A DNA stretch of 35,011 nt from Oscillospiraceae bacterium (GTDB taxonomy: Bacteria > Bacillota > Clostridia > Oscillospirales > Ruminococcaceae), in NCBI GenBank assembly GCA_022788225.1, contig JALEVO010000075.1:1-35011 (forward strand), read 5' to 3'. How positions within the stretch are numbered: position 1 is the first letter of the stretch; each line of letters starts with the position of its first letter. Positions 24,352 to 34,100 of this stretch are shown here, one piece after another. The notes under the pieces were generated by a model. That model saw only the letters and a list, made by a program, of their open reading frames with translations, searched no databases and was not told the DNA's origin. Made by a program: the position numbers and the translations under genes.

Positions 24352-24381
24352 AATAACTGCCGGCGGGGCAGTTATTTTTTT
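24352..24381 (+). terminator. Intrinsic terminator after the alaS-to-DHHW run
   Basis: A perfect 10-bp stem (AATAACTGCC with GGCAGTTATT), 5-base loop and seven T residues, directly after the DHHW gene. Confidence 0.9.
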
Positions 24382-24449
24382 GTCACATATAAGCTTTTAT
24401 AATCGTTATATTAATGAAACGTTTCAGAACAAGGAATGGGGGTGAATTA

Positions 24450-24923
24450 TTGGAAAAACGTGAAATGGAGGAAAAATACGATAAATACATCAGAATGGTC
24501 TACTGCACAGCCTTTGCTTATTTCAAAAACAAGTCGGACGCTGAGGACGTTGCGTCGGAAGTGTTTATAAAATACTTCACTTCTTCGCAGGTGTTCAGCG
24601 ACGAACAGCACGAAAAAGCGTGGCTTATGAGGGTTACAATAAACCGCTGCAAGGATATTATGAAATCTTTCAGGGTGAAAAGAACAGTTCCCCTTGAAGA
24701 AGCCGCACAGATATGCAGAAATGATGACGAAAGAACAGTTTACACCGCTGTTATGGAACTGCCGAAAAAATACAGGCTTGCGGTTCATCTTTATTACTTT
24801 GAGGGGTACACCACAAAGGAAATAGCAGAAATGTGCGGTAAAAGCGACCAGGCGATAAGAGCAAGACTTTCAAGGGCAAGGAAAATGCTGAGAGAGTCTT
24901 TGGGAGAGGAGTTTTGTATATGA
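24450..24923 (+). CDS. ECF-type RNA polymerase sigma factor
   Basis: About 157 residues. Region 2: YIRMVYCTAFAYFKNKSDAEDVASEVFIKYF with the core-binding DAEDVxxEVF motif, followed by KAWLMRVTINRCKDI. Region 4: YTAVMELPKKYRLAVHLYYFEGYTTKEIAEMCGKSDQAIRARLSRARKML, a full helix-turn-helix for -35 recognition. The chosen start is a TTG preceded by GGGGGTG at 5-base spacing; the ATG at 24414 has no binding site and lies in the palindrome TGAAACGTTTCA (24415-24426). Its end overlaps the next gene by four bases (ATGA), the usual layout for a sigma factor and its membrane-bound regulator. Confidence 0.9.
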   Translation: MEKREMEEKYDKYIRMVYCTAFAYFKNKSDAEDVASEVFIKYFTSSQVFSDEQHEKAWLMRVTINRCKDIMKSFRVKRTVPLEEAAQICRNDDERTVYTAVMELPKKYRLAVHLYYFEGYTTKEIAEMCGKSDQAIRARLSRARKMLRESLGEEFCI

Positions 24924-26101
24924 ATATGAACGATTACAAAAAAGCTGTACAGCGAATTGAAGTCCGTCCGGAATTAAAGGAGGATATCATTGAAGCAAGT
25001 ACACGCAAGAGTGTAAAGCACAGTTTCAGCAAAAAAAGAATGATACCTGTTCTGGCGGCGGCAGTTGTGGGCTGTGTCTGCATAACAGCGGCTTTTGCGG
25101 ACGAACTGAGGGGTATATTCGTTAAGACAATGAAGTTTGAAATGAGCATCAGTTCTGTGGCTGAACCGCAGAAAAAACAGATTCAGGTGCTCAATGCCGT
25201 ACCGAAAAAGTGGAATGAAGATGTGATAAACCAGCTATTCATGGAGGGTAAGACGGTAGTGGACAGTGACGAATACCCAAGCGATACCAATCCGGATATC
25301 AGGAGAAAGTGGTTTGATTTTGATGATGATTCTACTGTGTGCTATGAGGACGGCGATATATCATGGCGCATTAAATCAGACTATGATTACCAGTACATTT
25401 CTTCAATTATACTGAGTTCAATGGGTGCGGGAAAAAATCCTTTCACAAAATCTGAAATTGACGGACTTGACAAGCAGGAATCCCTTGCAAAGGCAGACGA
25501 ATTAATTGATGCACTGGAAATTCCGGTTTCATCTTATGAGATTGTTGCTCTTGACTGTGAAACACTGATAAAAGAGGATACTGTGCGAAATGAAAACGGT
25601 GAAAGAATTTACAAGCATGGGGAAGTACTTCCGGAATGGACAGAGGAACAGGAGGCGTATCTTATTGTTTATCATGCTGACGGCGGAGATTTGCCGATAA
25701 CTTCTCAGAGGTATGCTTCTGAAAAATTTGGTACTGAGGGGTCGGAAATATATGCAGTGGTAAGCCGCAGGGGTGTTGAATGTTTTCAGGCAAGATGGGT
25801 TTTTGATACTTCTGAAAGCGTAAATTCAAAGGCTGAGGTATGCACAGCAGAAGAGGCAGCATACGCTTTATACGCAAAATACGACAGGGAAATCCCACTT
25901 TCTGATACTACTGTAAACAACTGCAGGCTTGTATATCTGCCTGTGCCGATAGAATACGGAAAAACCTACGAACTGCGCCCTTACTGGGAATTCTATTCAA
26001 CAGTTGAATGCAGATATTACACTCCGGAATTTGTTCAGGACGGCTTTGACTATCACGAAACATTCTTTGTAAACGCTGAAACCTGTGAAGTATTAGAATA
26101 A
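24920..26101 (+). CDS. Membrane-anchored protein, putative anti-sigma or sigma-regulated factor
   Basis: 393 residues. A short cytoplasmic N-terminus (about 40 residues, helical: YKKAVQRIEVRPELKEDIIEAS then a basic KHSFSKKR), one membrane segment (MIPVLAAAVVGCVCITAAFA), and a ~330-residue outer part rich in Asp, Glu and aromatic residues with repeated strand-turn patterns. The position, overlapping the sigma gene, and the topology suggest an anti-sigma factor that senses something outside. The classic zinc-binding HxxxCxxC anti-sigma motif is absent. The outer domain is not recognised. Translation start uses GGAG eight bases before the ATG. Confidence 0.7.
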   Translation: MNMNDYKKAVQRIEVRPELKEDIIEASTRKSVKHSFSKKRMIPVLAAAVVGCVCITAAFADELRGIFVKTMKFEMSISSVAEPQKKQIQVLNAVPKKWNEDVINQLFMEGKTVVDSDEYPSDTNPDIRRKWFDFDDDSTVCYEDGDISWRIKSDYDYQYISSIILSSMGAGKNPFTKSEIDGLDKQESLAKADELIDALEIPVSSYEIVALDCETLIKEDTVRNENGERIYKHGEVLPEWTEEQEAYLIVYHADGGDLPITSQRYASEKFGTEGSEIYAVVSRRGVECFQARWVFDTSESVNSKAEVCTAEEAAYALYAKYDREIPLSDTTVNNCRLVYLPVPIEYGKTYELRPYWEFYSTVECRYYTPEFVQDGFDYHETFFVNAETCEVLE

Positions 26102-26104
26102 CAT

Positions 26105-26136
26105 GAAAAAGTCTGCTGCATTTCTGCAGCAGACTT
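26105..26136 (-). terminator. Intrinsic terminator of the MarR/ABC operon
   Basis: A perfect 12-bp stem (AAGTCTGCTGCA with TGCAGCAGACTT) and 4-base loop. On the minus strand it is followed by TTTTT; on the plus strand the T run is poor, so it mainly serves the minus-strand operon. Confidence 0.8.
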
Positions 26137-26143
26137 AATTGCT

Positions 26144-26731
26144 TTATTTTGCACATTCAGCAATAGCGGCGGCGCACTTGTCAGTTCCGAGAACACTGCT
26201 GTTCAGAACCAGATCATAGCCGCCATAGTCTTTCCACTCTCTGCCGAAATTAGCTTTGTAGTATGCGGCACGTCTTTTATCGTAGCTTTTAATTACTGAT
26301 TTAAGACTGTTTTTTTCGATACCGTAAATATCGTGGGCTCTTTTTTCACGGAATTCTTCAGACGCATGAACAAAAACTTTCAGTACCGGATATTTCTGGT
26401 ACAGTGCCACTGCGGCACTCCTGCCGACGAAAACCGCCGGACCGTTTCCGGCAAGTTCACGGATAACATTGATTTCCTCAACATTCACCGTCTCTGATGC
26501 TGTAGGGGAACCAGTCACATCTGACATTCTGTAAAGGGAATAGAGGAAGCTGCCGGAGGTGTTCTCCTCAAGTTCTTCTATATATTCAACGGATACGTTA
26601 TGACGCTGGGCAGTAAGTTCAAGAATCTCTCTTCCATAGCATGGGATATCAAGAAGTTCTGAGACCTTTTTGCCAATCTCACTTCCGCCGCTTGCATATT
26701 CTCTTTCAATTGCAATATAGTTGAATTTCAT
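26144..26731 (-). CDS. Cytidylate kinase-like family protein
   Basis: 195 residues of the Cytidylate_kin2 type, P-loop kinase-like proteins common in Clostridia. The N-terminal IAIEREYASGGSEIGKKVSELL is the family's nucleotide-binding region, with a relaxed P-loop (REYASGGSEIG). DIPCYGREILE, VFVGRSAAVAL and the C-terminal YDLVLNSSVLGTDKCAAAI agree with the family. The physiological substrate is unknown and need not be CMP. It is the last gene of the MarR-controlled operon, 14 bases after the exporter gene, with GGGAGGGAAAGAAA before its ATG. Why it travels with an ABC exporter is unclear. Confidence 0.82.
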   Translation of the reverse strand: MKFNYIAIEREYASGGSEIGKKVSELLDIPCYGREILELTAQRHNVSVEYIEELEENTSGSFLYSLYRMSDVTGSPTASETVNVEEINVIRELAGNGPAVFVGRSAAVALYQKYPVLKVFVHASEEFREKRAHDIYGIEKNSLKSVIKSYDKRRAAYYKANFGREWKDYGGYDLVLNSSVLGTDKCAAAIAECAK

Positions 26732-26745
26732 TTTCTTTCCCTCCC

Positions 26746-28578
26746 TTATGACGCCTGTTCAAACTGACTGTTGTAAAGTTCAGCATAGAAACCGTTCTTT
26801 GCAAGCAGTTCTTCATGATTGCCGCTTTCGATAATATCGCCGTCTTTCATTACAAGGATAAGGTCAGCATTTTTAATTGTAGAAAGCCTGTGAGCAATAA
26901 CAAAGGAGGTTCTGCCCTCAGTAAGCTTATCCATGGCGTTCTGTATCTGGATTTCAGTTCTTGTATCAACAGAACTTGTTGCTTCGTCAAGTATGAGCAG
27001 AGGAGCATTTTCAATCATGGCTCTTGCAATTGTGATAAGCTGTTTCTGACCGGCTGAAAGATTTGCCTTGTCGTTGAGTACAGTATCATAGCCGTCAGGC
27101 AGAGTTCTGATAAAATGGTCAATGCCCACTGCTTTGCAGGCTCTGGCAATGTCCTCGTCGGTTACGCCCTCTTTGCTGTAAACAATATTTTCTCTGATAG
27201 TACCCTCGAAAAGCCATGTATCCTGTAAAACCATACAGAAAAGGTCGTGGACATTTTCACGGGTAAGCTGATTTATCGGTACTCCGTCAATGAGTATTTC
27301 ACCGGAATTTAATTCGTAAAATCTCATAAGCAGATTTACCATTGTGGTTTTTCCGGCACCTGTCGGACCAACAATAGCGATTTTCTGTCCGGCTTTGGCG
27401 TGTGCCGAGAAATTATGGATAATGATTTTATCGTCAACATATCCGAATTTTACATTTTTAAACTCAACATCGCCTTTTGCAGTTTCAAGACGTTTTGTCT
27501 TACCGCTTTCATCTTCCATTTCCTCAGCGGCAAGAAATTCAAATACACGCTCTGACGCAGCAGCTGTTGTCTGTAAGCTTGTTGCTGCCTGTGCGATTTG
27601 TGAAAGTGGATTTGTGAACAGTCTTATATAAATCATAAATGCAACGATTACACCGAATGTTATTTTATCGTTCATAACCAGCGCAGCGCCTACAACGCAT
27701 ACTGCCACATATCCGAAGTTGCCGATAAAGCCCATAAGCGGCTGCATAATTCCTGAAAGAAACTGGGATTTCCATGCGCTTTCATAAAGTCTGCCGTTTA
27801 TCTTTTCAAATTCTTCAACGGCTTTTTTAGTGCCGTTATATACTTTTACAACATTGTGACCTGTATAAATTTCCTCAATGTGACCATTGATGTTGCCAAG
27901 TTCGGTCTGCTGACGGATAAAATGCTTCTGGGATTTTCCCATAATCAGCATCATCAGAGCAAAGCCTATCAGTGTGGCGAAAACTGCGGTGACAGCCATT
28001 ATCCAGTTTGTGTATATCATCATAAAAAGCGAGCCGACAAGCATTGTAACAGCGGTTACAAGACTTCCGATACTCATGTTAAGGGTCTGACCTATCATGT
28101 CGATATCGTTTGTAACACGGCTTAAAACATCACCGAAACTTGTGTTGTTGAAATAATTAAGGGGTACCTTGTTTATCTTGTCTGAAATAGCCGCTCTTAG
28201 CCCCTTGCTTATTTTTTGTGTTACTGTTGCCATAATAAAATTTTGTATATATGTGAAAACAAATCCAAGTGAATAGAGAACGACAAGCAGAACAGCTATT
28301 TCTTTAATACCGTCCATGTCGATTCCGGTCATAAAGCCCTCTGTTATCAGGTCTGTCATATCCTGAAGCTTGTTAGGACCAATAATTGAGAAAATCGTTC
28401 CTGCAACGGCTAAAATAAGTGCAATTATAATTGCCGGAACATATTTTCTGGAATATGCGATAAGACTTGCAAATGACTTTTTAAAATCCTTTGCCTTTTC
28501 GCCTGCGCCCATTCCGGGACCGTGGGGACCGCCGTGATGACCGCCCGGACGGCGTCTTGTTCTGATTTCATCACTCAT
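26746..28578 (-). CDS. ABC exporter subunit, consensus-site half (BmrD/TM288-like)
   Basis: 610 residues: a Gly/His/Pro-rich N-terminal tail (RRRPGGHHGGPHGPGMG), six membrane helices (~40-310) and a nucleotide-binding domain with Walker A GPTGAGKTTMV (near residue 404), signature NLSAGQKQLITIARAM, Walker B LLILDEATSSVD with catalytic Glu, and switch His in IAHRLSTI. It forms a heterodimer with the preceding gene product, whose Walker B Glu is replaced. The start MSDEIRT is chosen because GGAGG lies 9 bases upstream; it overlaps the partner's stop by eight bases, indicating coupled translation. Multidrug or peptide export is likely but the substrate is unknown. Confidence 0.92.
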   Translation of the reverse strand: MSDEIRTRRRPGGHHGGPHGPGMGAGEKAKDFKKSFASLIAYSRKYVPAIIIALILAVAGTIFSIIGPNKLQDMTDLITEGFMTGIDMDGIKEIAVLLVVLYSLGFVFTYIQNFIMATVTQKISKGLRAAISDKINKVPLNYFNNTSFGDVLSRVTNDIDMIGQTLNMSIGSLVTAVTMLVGSLFMMIYTNWIMAVTAVFATLIGFALMMLIMGKSQKHFIRQQTELGNINGHIEEIYTGHNVVKVYNGTKKAVEEFEKINGRLYESAWKSQFLSGIMQPLMGFIGNFGYVAVCVVGAALVMNDKITFGVIVAFMIYIRLFTNPLSQIAQAATSLQTTAAASERVFEFLAAEEMEDESGKTKRLETAKGDVEFKNVKFGYVDDKIIIHNFSAHAKAGQKIAIVGPTGAGKTTMVNLLMRFYELNSGEILIDGVPINQLTRENVHDLFCMVLQDTWLFEGTIRENIVYSKEGVTDEDIARACKAVGIDHFIRTLPDGYDTVLNDKANLSAGQKQLITIARAMIENAPLLILDEATSSVDTRTEIQIQNAMDKLTEGRTSFVIAHRLSTIKNADLILVMKDGDIIESGNHEELLAKNGFYAELYNSQFEQAS

Positions 28579-30334
28579 TTTCCAGTTCCTCCTTTGAAAG
28601 CTGTGATAATGCAATCTGCTGGTAGACTTCGCAGTTTTTCAGCAGTTCACTGTGTGTGCCTGCCCCTGCAATTTTACCTTCGTCAATAACGATTATCTTG
28701 TCAGCGTCTTTGATTGTACCGATTCTCTGGGCAACTATCAGCATTGTCTTTCCGCCAACCTCTTTTTTGAGAGTACTTCTTAAAATGCGGTCAGTCTTGT
28801 AGTCAAGGGCTGAGAAAGAATCGTCGAAAATGTATATTTCCGGATCTCTGCACACTGCTCTTGCAATTGACAGACGCTGTTTCTGTCCGCCGGAAACGTT
28901 AGTACCGCCCTGAGCCATTGCAGCGTCGTACTGTCCTTCCATTTTCTCAACAAATTCAGTGCCCTGAGCGATTTCAACAGCCTTTTTAACGGTATTTTCT
29001 GTGTATTCTTCACGTCCGTTGTCACCGTAAGCAACGTTTGAGGAAACAGTTCCGCTGAACATGACAGTTTTCTGTGAAACATAGCCCAGCTTGTTGTAAA
29101 GGGACTCCAGCTTGTAGTCCTTTACGTTTACGCCGTCAACAAGGACTTCGCCTTCGGTAGCGTCATAAAATCTCGGGATAAGATTTACAAGGGTACTCTT
29201 TCCGCTGCCGGTGGAACCGATAAACGCAACAGTTTCACCCTTTTTCGCTGTAAATGAAATATCTTTAAGTACATATCCGGCAGCATCAGGATATCTGAAG
29301 CTTACATTTCTGAACTCAATTTCGCCCTCGTTTGCCGGATTTGTTTCTGTTACACTGCCGTCAAGTATCTTTGGTTTTGTATCCAGAACCTCGTTGATTC
29401 TCTTTGCTGCAACACTTGCTCTTGGTGCAAGTATGAATATCATAACCATCATTGTAAATGACATTACAACCATCATTGCGTAGGACGAGAATACTACCAT
29501 ATCGGAAAACAGGTCTATCTTTTCCAGCATTTCTGCCTTGTTGATAAGGTAAGCGCCTATCCAGTAAATTGAAAGGGGAAGACCGTTCATGATAAGACTC
29601 ATTCCCGGCATCATAAGTGACATTACACGTCCTGTAAAGAGGTGAGTTGAAGTAAGGTCTTCATTTGCCTTTTCAAATTTCTTTGACTGATATTTTTCAG
29701 CGTTATATGCTCTTACAACTCTGATACCGGTAAGATTTTCTCTTGTTACCCTGTTGAGATTATCAGTTAAGGTCTGAACGATTTTAAATTTCGGGAAAGC
29801 AAGAACAAGTGCAATACCAATAATTATAAACAGAACTACTAATGCTCCGCCAGTTGCCGCAGTCCACTGCCAGCTTTTGCCCAGTATTTTGCATATTGCC
29901 CATACCGCCATGATAGGACCTTTTATCATTACCTGAAGGCCAAGGGCAATAATCATCTGAATCTGTGCCACGTCGTTGGTTGAACGGGTAATAAGGCTTG
30001 AAGTGGAGAAACCGTTGATTTCCTCCATTGAAAAATCCGAAACCTTTCTGAACAGCATGGAACGCAGCCTTTTTGAAAATCCTGCTGCAACCTTTGATGC
30101 AAAGAAACCGACAATTACAGCCATTACAACACTTCCAAGAGCGCAGACAAGCATTTTTCCTCCGGCAATCCAGATATCAGACATTGCACTGCCTTCTGTC
30201 TGCACAAGCTTTGTGATTTCAGACATATAGTCCGGAAGTCTTAAGTCAAGCCATACCTGCCCGACAATGAATGCTATGCTTATGGCAATCATTCCAAGTT
30301 CTTTTTTCTTCAGATACCTAAATAATTTAAGCAT
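28571..30334 (-). CDS. ABC exporter subunit, degenerate-site half (BmrC/TM287-like)
   Basis: 587 residues: six membrane helices (~15-300) then a nucleotide-binding domain with Walker A GSTGSGKSTLV (near residue 371), signature NVSGGQKQRLSIARAV and Walker B IYIFDDSFSALD, where Asp takes the place of the catalytic Glu. The H-loop position is Gln (VAQRIGTI) rather than His. Both changes mark the degenerate site of asymmetric heterodimeric exporters such as TM287/288 and BmrCD. First exporter gene of the operon, 22 bases after the MarR gene, with AGGAG upstream. Confidence 0.92.
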   Translation of the reverse strand: MLKLFRYLKKKELGMIAISIAFIVGQVWLDLRLPDYMSEITKLVQTEGSAMSDIWIAGGKMLVCALGSVVMAVIVGFFASKVAAGFSKRLRSMLFRKVSDFSMEEINGFSTSSLITRSTNDVAQIQMIIALGLQVMIKGPIMAVWAICKILGKSWQWTAATGGALVVLFIIIGIALVLAFPKFKIVQTLTDNLNRVTRENLTGIRVVRAYNAEKYQSKKFEKANEDLTSTHLFTGRVMSLMMPGMSLIMNGLPLSIYWIGAYLINKAEMLEKIDLFSDMVVFSSYAMMVVMSFTMMVMIFILAPRASVAAKRINEVLDTKPKILDGSVTETNPANEGEIEFRNVSFRYPDAAGYVLKDISFTAKKGETVAFIGSTGSGKSTLVNLIPRFYDATEGEVLVDGVNVKDYKLESLYNKLGYVSQKTVMFSGTVSSNVAYGDNGREEYTENTVKKAVEIAQGTEFVEKMEGQYDAAMAQGGTNVSGGQKQRLSIARAVCRDPEIYIFDDSFSALDYKTDRILRSTLKKEVGGKTMLIVAQRIGTIKDADKIIVIDEGKIAGAGTHSELLKNCEVYQQIALSQLSKEELENE

Positions 30335-30356
30335 ACCTCTTATATCTCCTTTTCAT

Positions 30357-30824
30357 TTATTTAAGCGGCTCTGATTCTTCTTCAGAACCGCTTTCAAAGC
30401 TTTTTCTGATTTTCCCCAGAATTCTTGAAAAATCTTCAATTTCCTCATCAGTAAGATTTGATGTGAACTTGTCTCCCATATCCCTCATCTGATTTTCTAT
30501 AACCTCGTTTATCTCCATAGCTTTTTCAGTGAGAATAAGCTTTTTCAGACGTGCGTCATATTCAACAGACTCTCTCCTTATAAGACCTTTCTGAACCATA
30601 AGTTTTACTGCCTTTGAAACTGTGGAACGTCTTACCGAGAAAAATTCTTCAATATCCTTCTGAAAAACGTCTTTATCCTTGTTATGGAAAAGAAATCCTA
30701 ATATCCATATATTGTTTCCGGTGTATTTTTCCGCATATTTCATAGCGGTACTGTTGTCAATATACCGTTTCAGGATATTTGTAAAGGTTATAAATTCAAA
30801 ACACATTTTTTCCTTACTGTTCAT
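30357..30824 (-). CDS. MarR-family transcriptional regulator
   Basis: 155 residues. The winged helix-turn-helix occupies about residues 50-120: DVFQKDIEEFFSVRRSTVSKAVKLMVQKGLIRRESVEYDARLKKLILTEKA contains the recognition helix and the DxRxKxLxLTxKG-like wing typical of MarR proteins. Flanking helices form the dimerisation domain. It most likely represses the exporter operon it leads until a drug or metabolite releases it. The ATG start is preferred because GGGGTG lies just upstream; a GTG five codons earlier would include that site. A matching palindrome overlaps its promoter. Confidence 0.92.
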   Translation of the reverse strand: MNSKEKMCFEFITFTNILKRYIDNSTAMKYAEKYTGNNIWILGFLFHNKDKDVFQKDIEEFFSVRRSTVSKAVKLMVQKGLIRRESVEYDARLKKLILTEKAMEINEVIENQMRDMGDKFTSNLTDEEIEDFSRILGKIRKSFESGSEEESEPLK

Positions 30825-30868
30825 TTTTTCACCCCACACTTTTACAGCTAAATTGTTGAAAGGCTAAC

Positions 30869-30912
30869 TGTTAGTGTGCTAACATTATAGCACTGTATAT
30901 CTGTATTGTCAA
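30869..30912 (-). promoter_or_regulatory. MarR/ABC operon promoter with overlapping operator
   Basis: Minus strand: TTGACA (30907-30912) and TATAAT (30884-30889) at an exact 17-base spacing. The palindrome TGTTAG-CACA-CTAACA (30869-30884) begins at the last base of the -10 and covers the transcription start, an ideal repressor site for the MarR protein encoded 45 bases downstream. Confidence 0.75.
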
Positions 30913-30993
30913 CAGTAAAAAGTAAATTTGTTATATTGACTGAAAATCTTCCTGAATGGGGCAGTCCTTTTTCCATTGTAAAACTCTTAATAA

Positions 30994-31122
30994 TATGATA
31001 TAATAAATGCAAAGCATTTATTATAATTTATTCTAATGCCCTTGCAGATACGCAAATCAGAGATTTGTTCCCTGCATATCGGGCAATTATATCAAAAATC
31101 TTCGATTTTATGATATAATAAA
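30994..31122. repeat. Array of three hairpins bounded by 14-bp direct repeats
   Basis: The same TATGATATAATAAA occurs at 30994-31007 and 31109-31122, 115 bases apart. Between and across them lie a perfect 11-bp hairpin (ATAATAAATGC/GCATTTATTAT, 3-base loop), an interrupted stem TGCCC-GCAG-CAAATC / GATTTG-CTGC-GGGCA, and a hairpin TTATATCA-AAAATC / GATTTT-A-TGATATAA at about 31087-31118. Each direct repeat contains TATAAT; the left one has TTGTAA 17 bases upstream and could be a promoter for the helicase gene. It could be a small insertion element or a structured leader RNA; no known family is recognised. Confidence 0.6.
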
Positions 31123-31157
31123 AGATAAATTAAAGTATACCAGCAGGAGGGTGCGGC

Positions 31158-34100
31158 ATGGAAATAAAGCACATAAAACTTAATATTGAAATGTCGCCCC
31201 GTGGGGTTGATGAACTGAAATCCATTTATTCCGGAAAGGGCGTATCAAAATATGAGCTGCCGCTGGTTATGTTTCCGGAGAATCAGGAATTTACAGCTGA
31301 TATTTCCATTGTTGACGCAATGGTCTGGATTAATATTGTATGCGAGGATATTTCAGTACTGCTCAAAGGCAAGCTTGACGAAAATAATTTCCACTGTCGC
31401 AGCGTGACAAGAGGGTCGGTCACAAACGGGCGTAAGGTTATGGTAAGCTTTCGGCATAAGGTCAGCGAAGATATTTTCCACATCAATGATGAACTGAAAA
31501 AAAGACTTGATATGTGGTATGAATACATAGATAAGATGCTGCAAAAATCCCGTGAAAATACATATTTGTTTATATATGAGGGGACTGTAAGCCGCAGCGC
31601 TGATATGTGGTATATCCGTGTGGCTGGCGGAGGGGAGAATCCGCAGGTAAGAAATCTCAATGCCGGAACAGCAGACGAAAAGGGCGAACCGGTTTTTTCA
31701 TTTGGCAAAGTGGAAAGGCTTGAAAACGGTGTGCTTGCTGTTAAAACGGACAGACAGTCTGGTGTAAATCTGGTTGAGGGACAGTCGAAAATCGCCGTTT
31801 ATGATGCGGCGGCGCTTATAACCTGCCGCAGAATGAAAAACGGTCTTGACAAGCTTTGCAGGGGAGAGGCGGTCAATAAGCGGCTGACGGAGTTTTTGTT
31901 CAACCCGACTGCCGCCAATACCGAGCGTGGGGACAATATAACTCTTTCAGCTGACAGCCTGCTTATGAAAAACATGAACACGGAACAGCTGTCGGCAGTT
32001 GAGGGGGTACTCAATGCAAAGGACTTATACCTTATACAGGGACCTCCCGGAACAGGCAAAACCACTGTTATTGCGGAAATCTGCTATCAGAACGCAATAA
32101 GGGGCATGAAAACACTTGTTGTTTCCCAGTCCAACCTTGCAGTGGACAACGCCATTTCAAGAGTAATGAACCACAGCGAAATAAGGGTACTGCGAAAGGG
32201 TGACACATCAAGAGTTGAAGATGAGGGACTTCCTTTTGTAGAGGATAACGTTGTACATACATGGATAAAATGCGTTTCAGAGTCTGCACGGAAAATGGCG
32301 TCGGATATTGATTCAAGGCTTGAAACGCTGAAAAAGTATAAGGACAAGCTGCCGGAAATTTTAAGATATGCCGAAGATGTCAGGGGAAATGCCCGTAACA
32401 GGAATTATATAGAGTCACAAGTATTTTTCTATAAGAATGTACTGGAAGAGGCTGATGCAAAAAGAAACAGCTTTTTTGAACTTATCAGCGAGGCGTATGA
32501 ACACGAATCACCGCAAATGGCTTATGATGCAAGGGAGTATTACCCGTCAGATTTTCAGATACCCAACGGCATATATAATGATGTGTCCGAAAAGTTTGCG
32601 GATATAGAATCGGACGTTACCAAGATACATGAACTTGAAAATGAACTGGAGATGCTCAACGATTATACTGCAAAATTCTCAAAGCAAATGAGATTCATAA
32701 GCAGGCACGTTTCTGTCAGACGACTGGAAAATACTGCCTATGAGGGAATCTTTTATTACACAGACAAGGAACTTGCCGAGGACCTTTACAGCGAGGGCGA
32801 GGGTATCATAAAGTCAATACCATACGGTATTAAGTCTATTGTTTTCCGTCCCAAGTGGGGAAAGGTTGCGGCAATTTACTACAGACGTGCCGAAAGATTT
32901 ATTGCAGGCATTCAGCACAGAACAATAAAGCTTGCATATAAAATACACAAGCTGGAAACTGATGAAGAGTATATGCAGAATATGGATACTTTCCGGCTAA
33001 GTCTTGATGCACTTTGTCAGAACTATGATTCGCAGTACTATACATATAAAGTTAAATATGACAATATTCTTAATAAGCTTGAAAGCGTGAACAAGGACTA
33101 CGCCTATTCAGTTGAACTTTTCAGAGAAAAGATATCTGATAAATTTTTCTCTGCGGCACTGGAAAATATCTCTCCGGAAAATCCGGAACTTTATGAAATA
33201 GAGTTTGCTGTAAACGAGTATTACAGCAGTAAAGCCGGACGTTATCTGAAATGGCAGAAGATTCTGAAAGAATGGTGCGGAAAAATCGGCGGAAATGATC
33301 TGGATTACAATGCCCTTAAACAACTTTACATAGATAATGCCAATGTAATCGGCATTACCTGTATTCAGAGCGGTACTGCTGACTTTGAGAAAAATTACCC
33401 GTCCTTTGATGTAGTAATAATTGACGAATCCAGCAAAAGCACCCCTCCGGATATTATTCTGCCAATGCTGCGTGGAAAGAAAATCGTTCTTGTGGGTGAC
33501 CACAAGCAGCTGCCGCCGTACATTGACAGCGATGCTTATGACGAAATATCTGATGATGACAGCGGACTTCATGAACTTATGAAGGTAAGCCTTTTTGAAG
33601 AACTTTACGAATCAGCACCGCCGGACATGAGGACTATGCTTTTCCGCCAGTACCGTATGCACAGGGATATTGCGGCACTTATCAACCAGTTTTACATAAA
33701 TACAGATGCAGGGCGTCTTGAATCTCCCTCTGACGCACCGAAGAATCATTGCTGTCAGGGCGGAGATATCAGTGAGGAAAACCATGTTTTGTGGTATGAT
33801 ATAAAAAATGCTCCCGAATTTTACGAAACAAGACAGAATAAAAGCTATTATAATGTATATGAGGCAGAGTGTATAAAGAAAATACTGGGAATGATAAACA
33901 AAAATCTCTCGGAAAACGGTGCAGATAAATCTGTCGGCGTAATTACCTTTTATGACGCACAGGTAAAACTTCTTGAAGATAAGCTTTTAAAGAGCGGATA
34001 TGTGAACGGTCTTTCCAATATTGAACTGAGAATAGGTTCGGTTGACAGATTTCAGGGAATGGAAGAGGATATTATTATAATAAGCTTTGTCAGAAATAAT

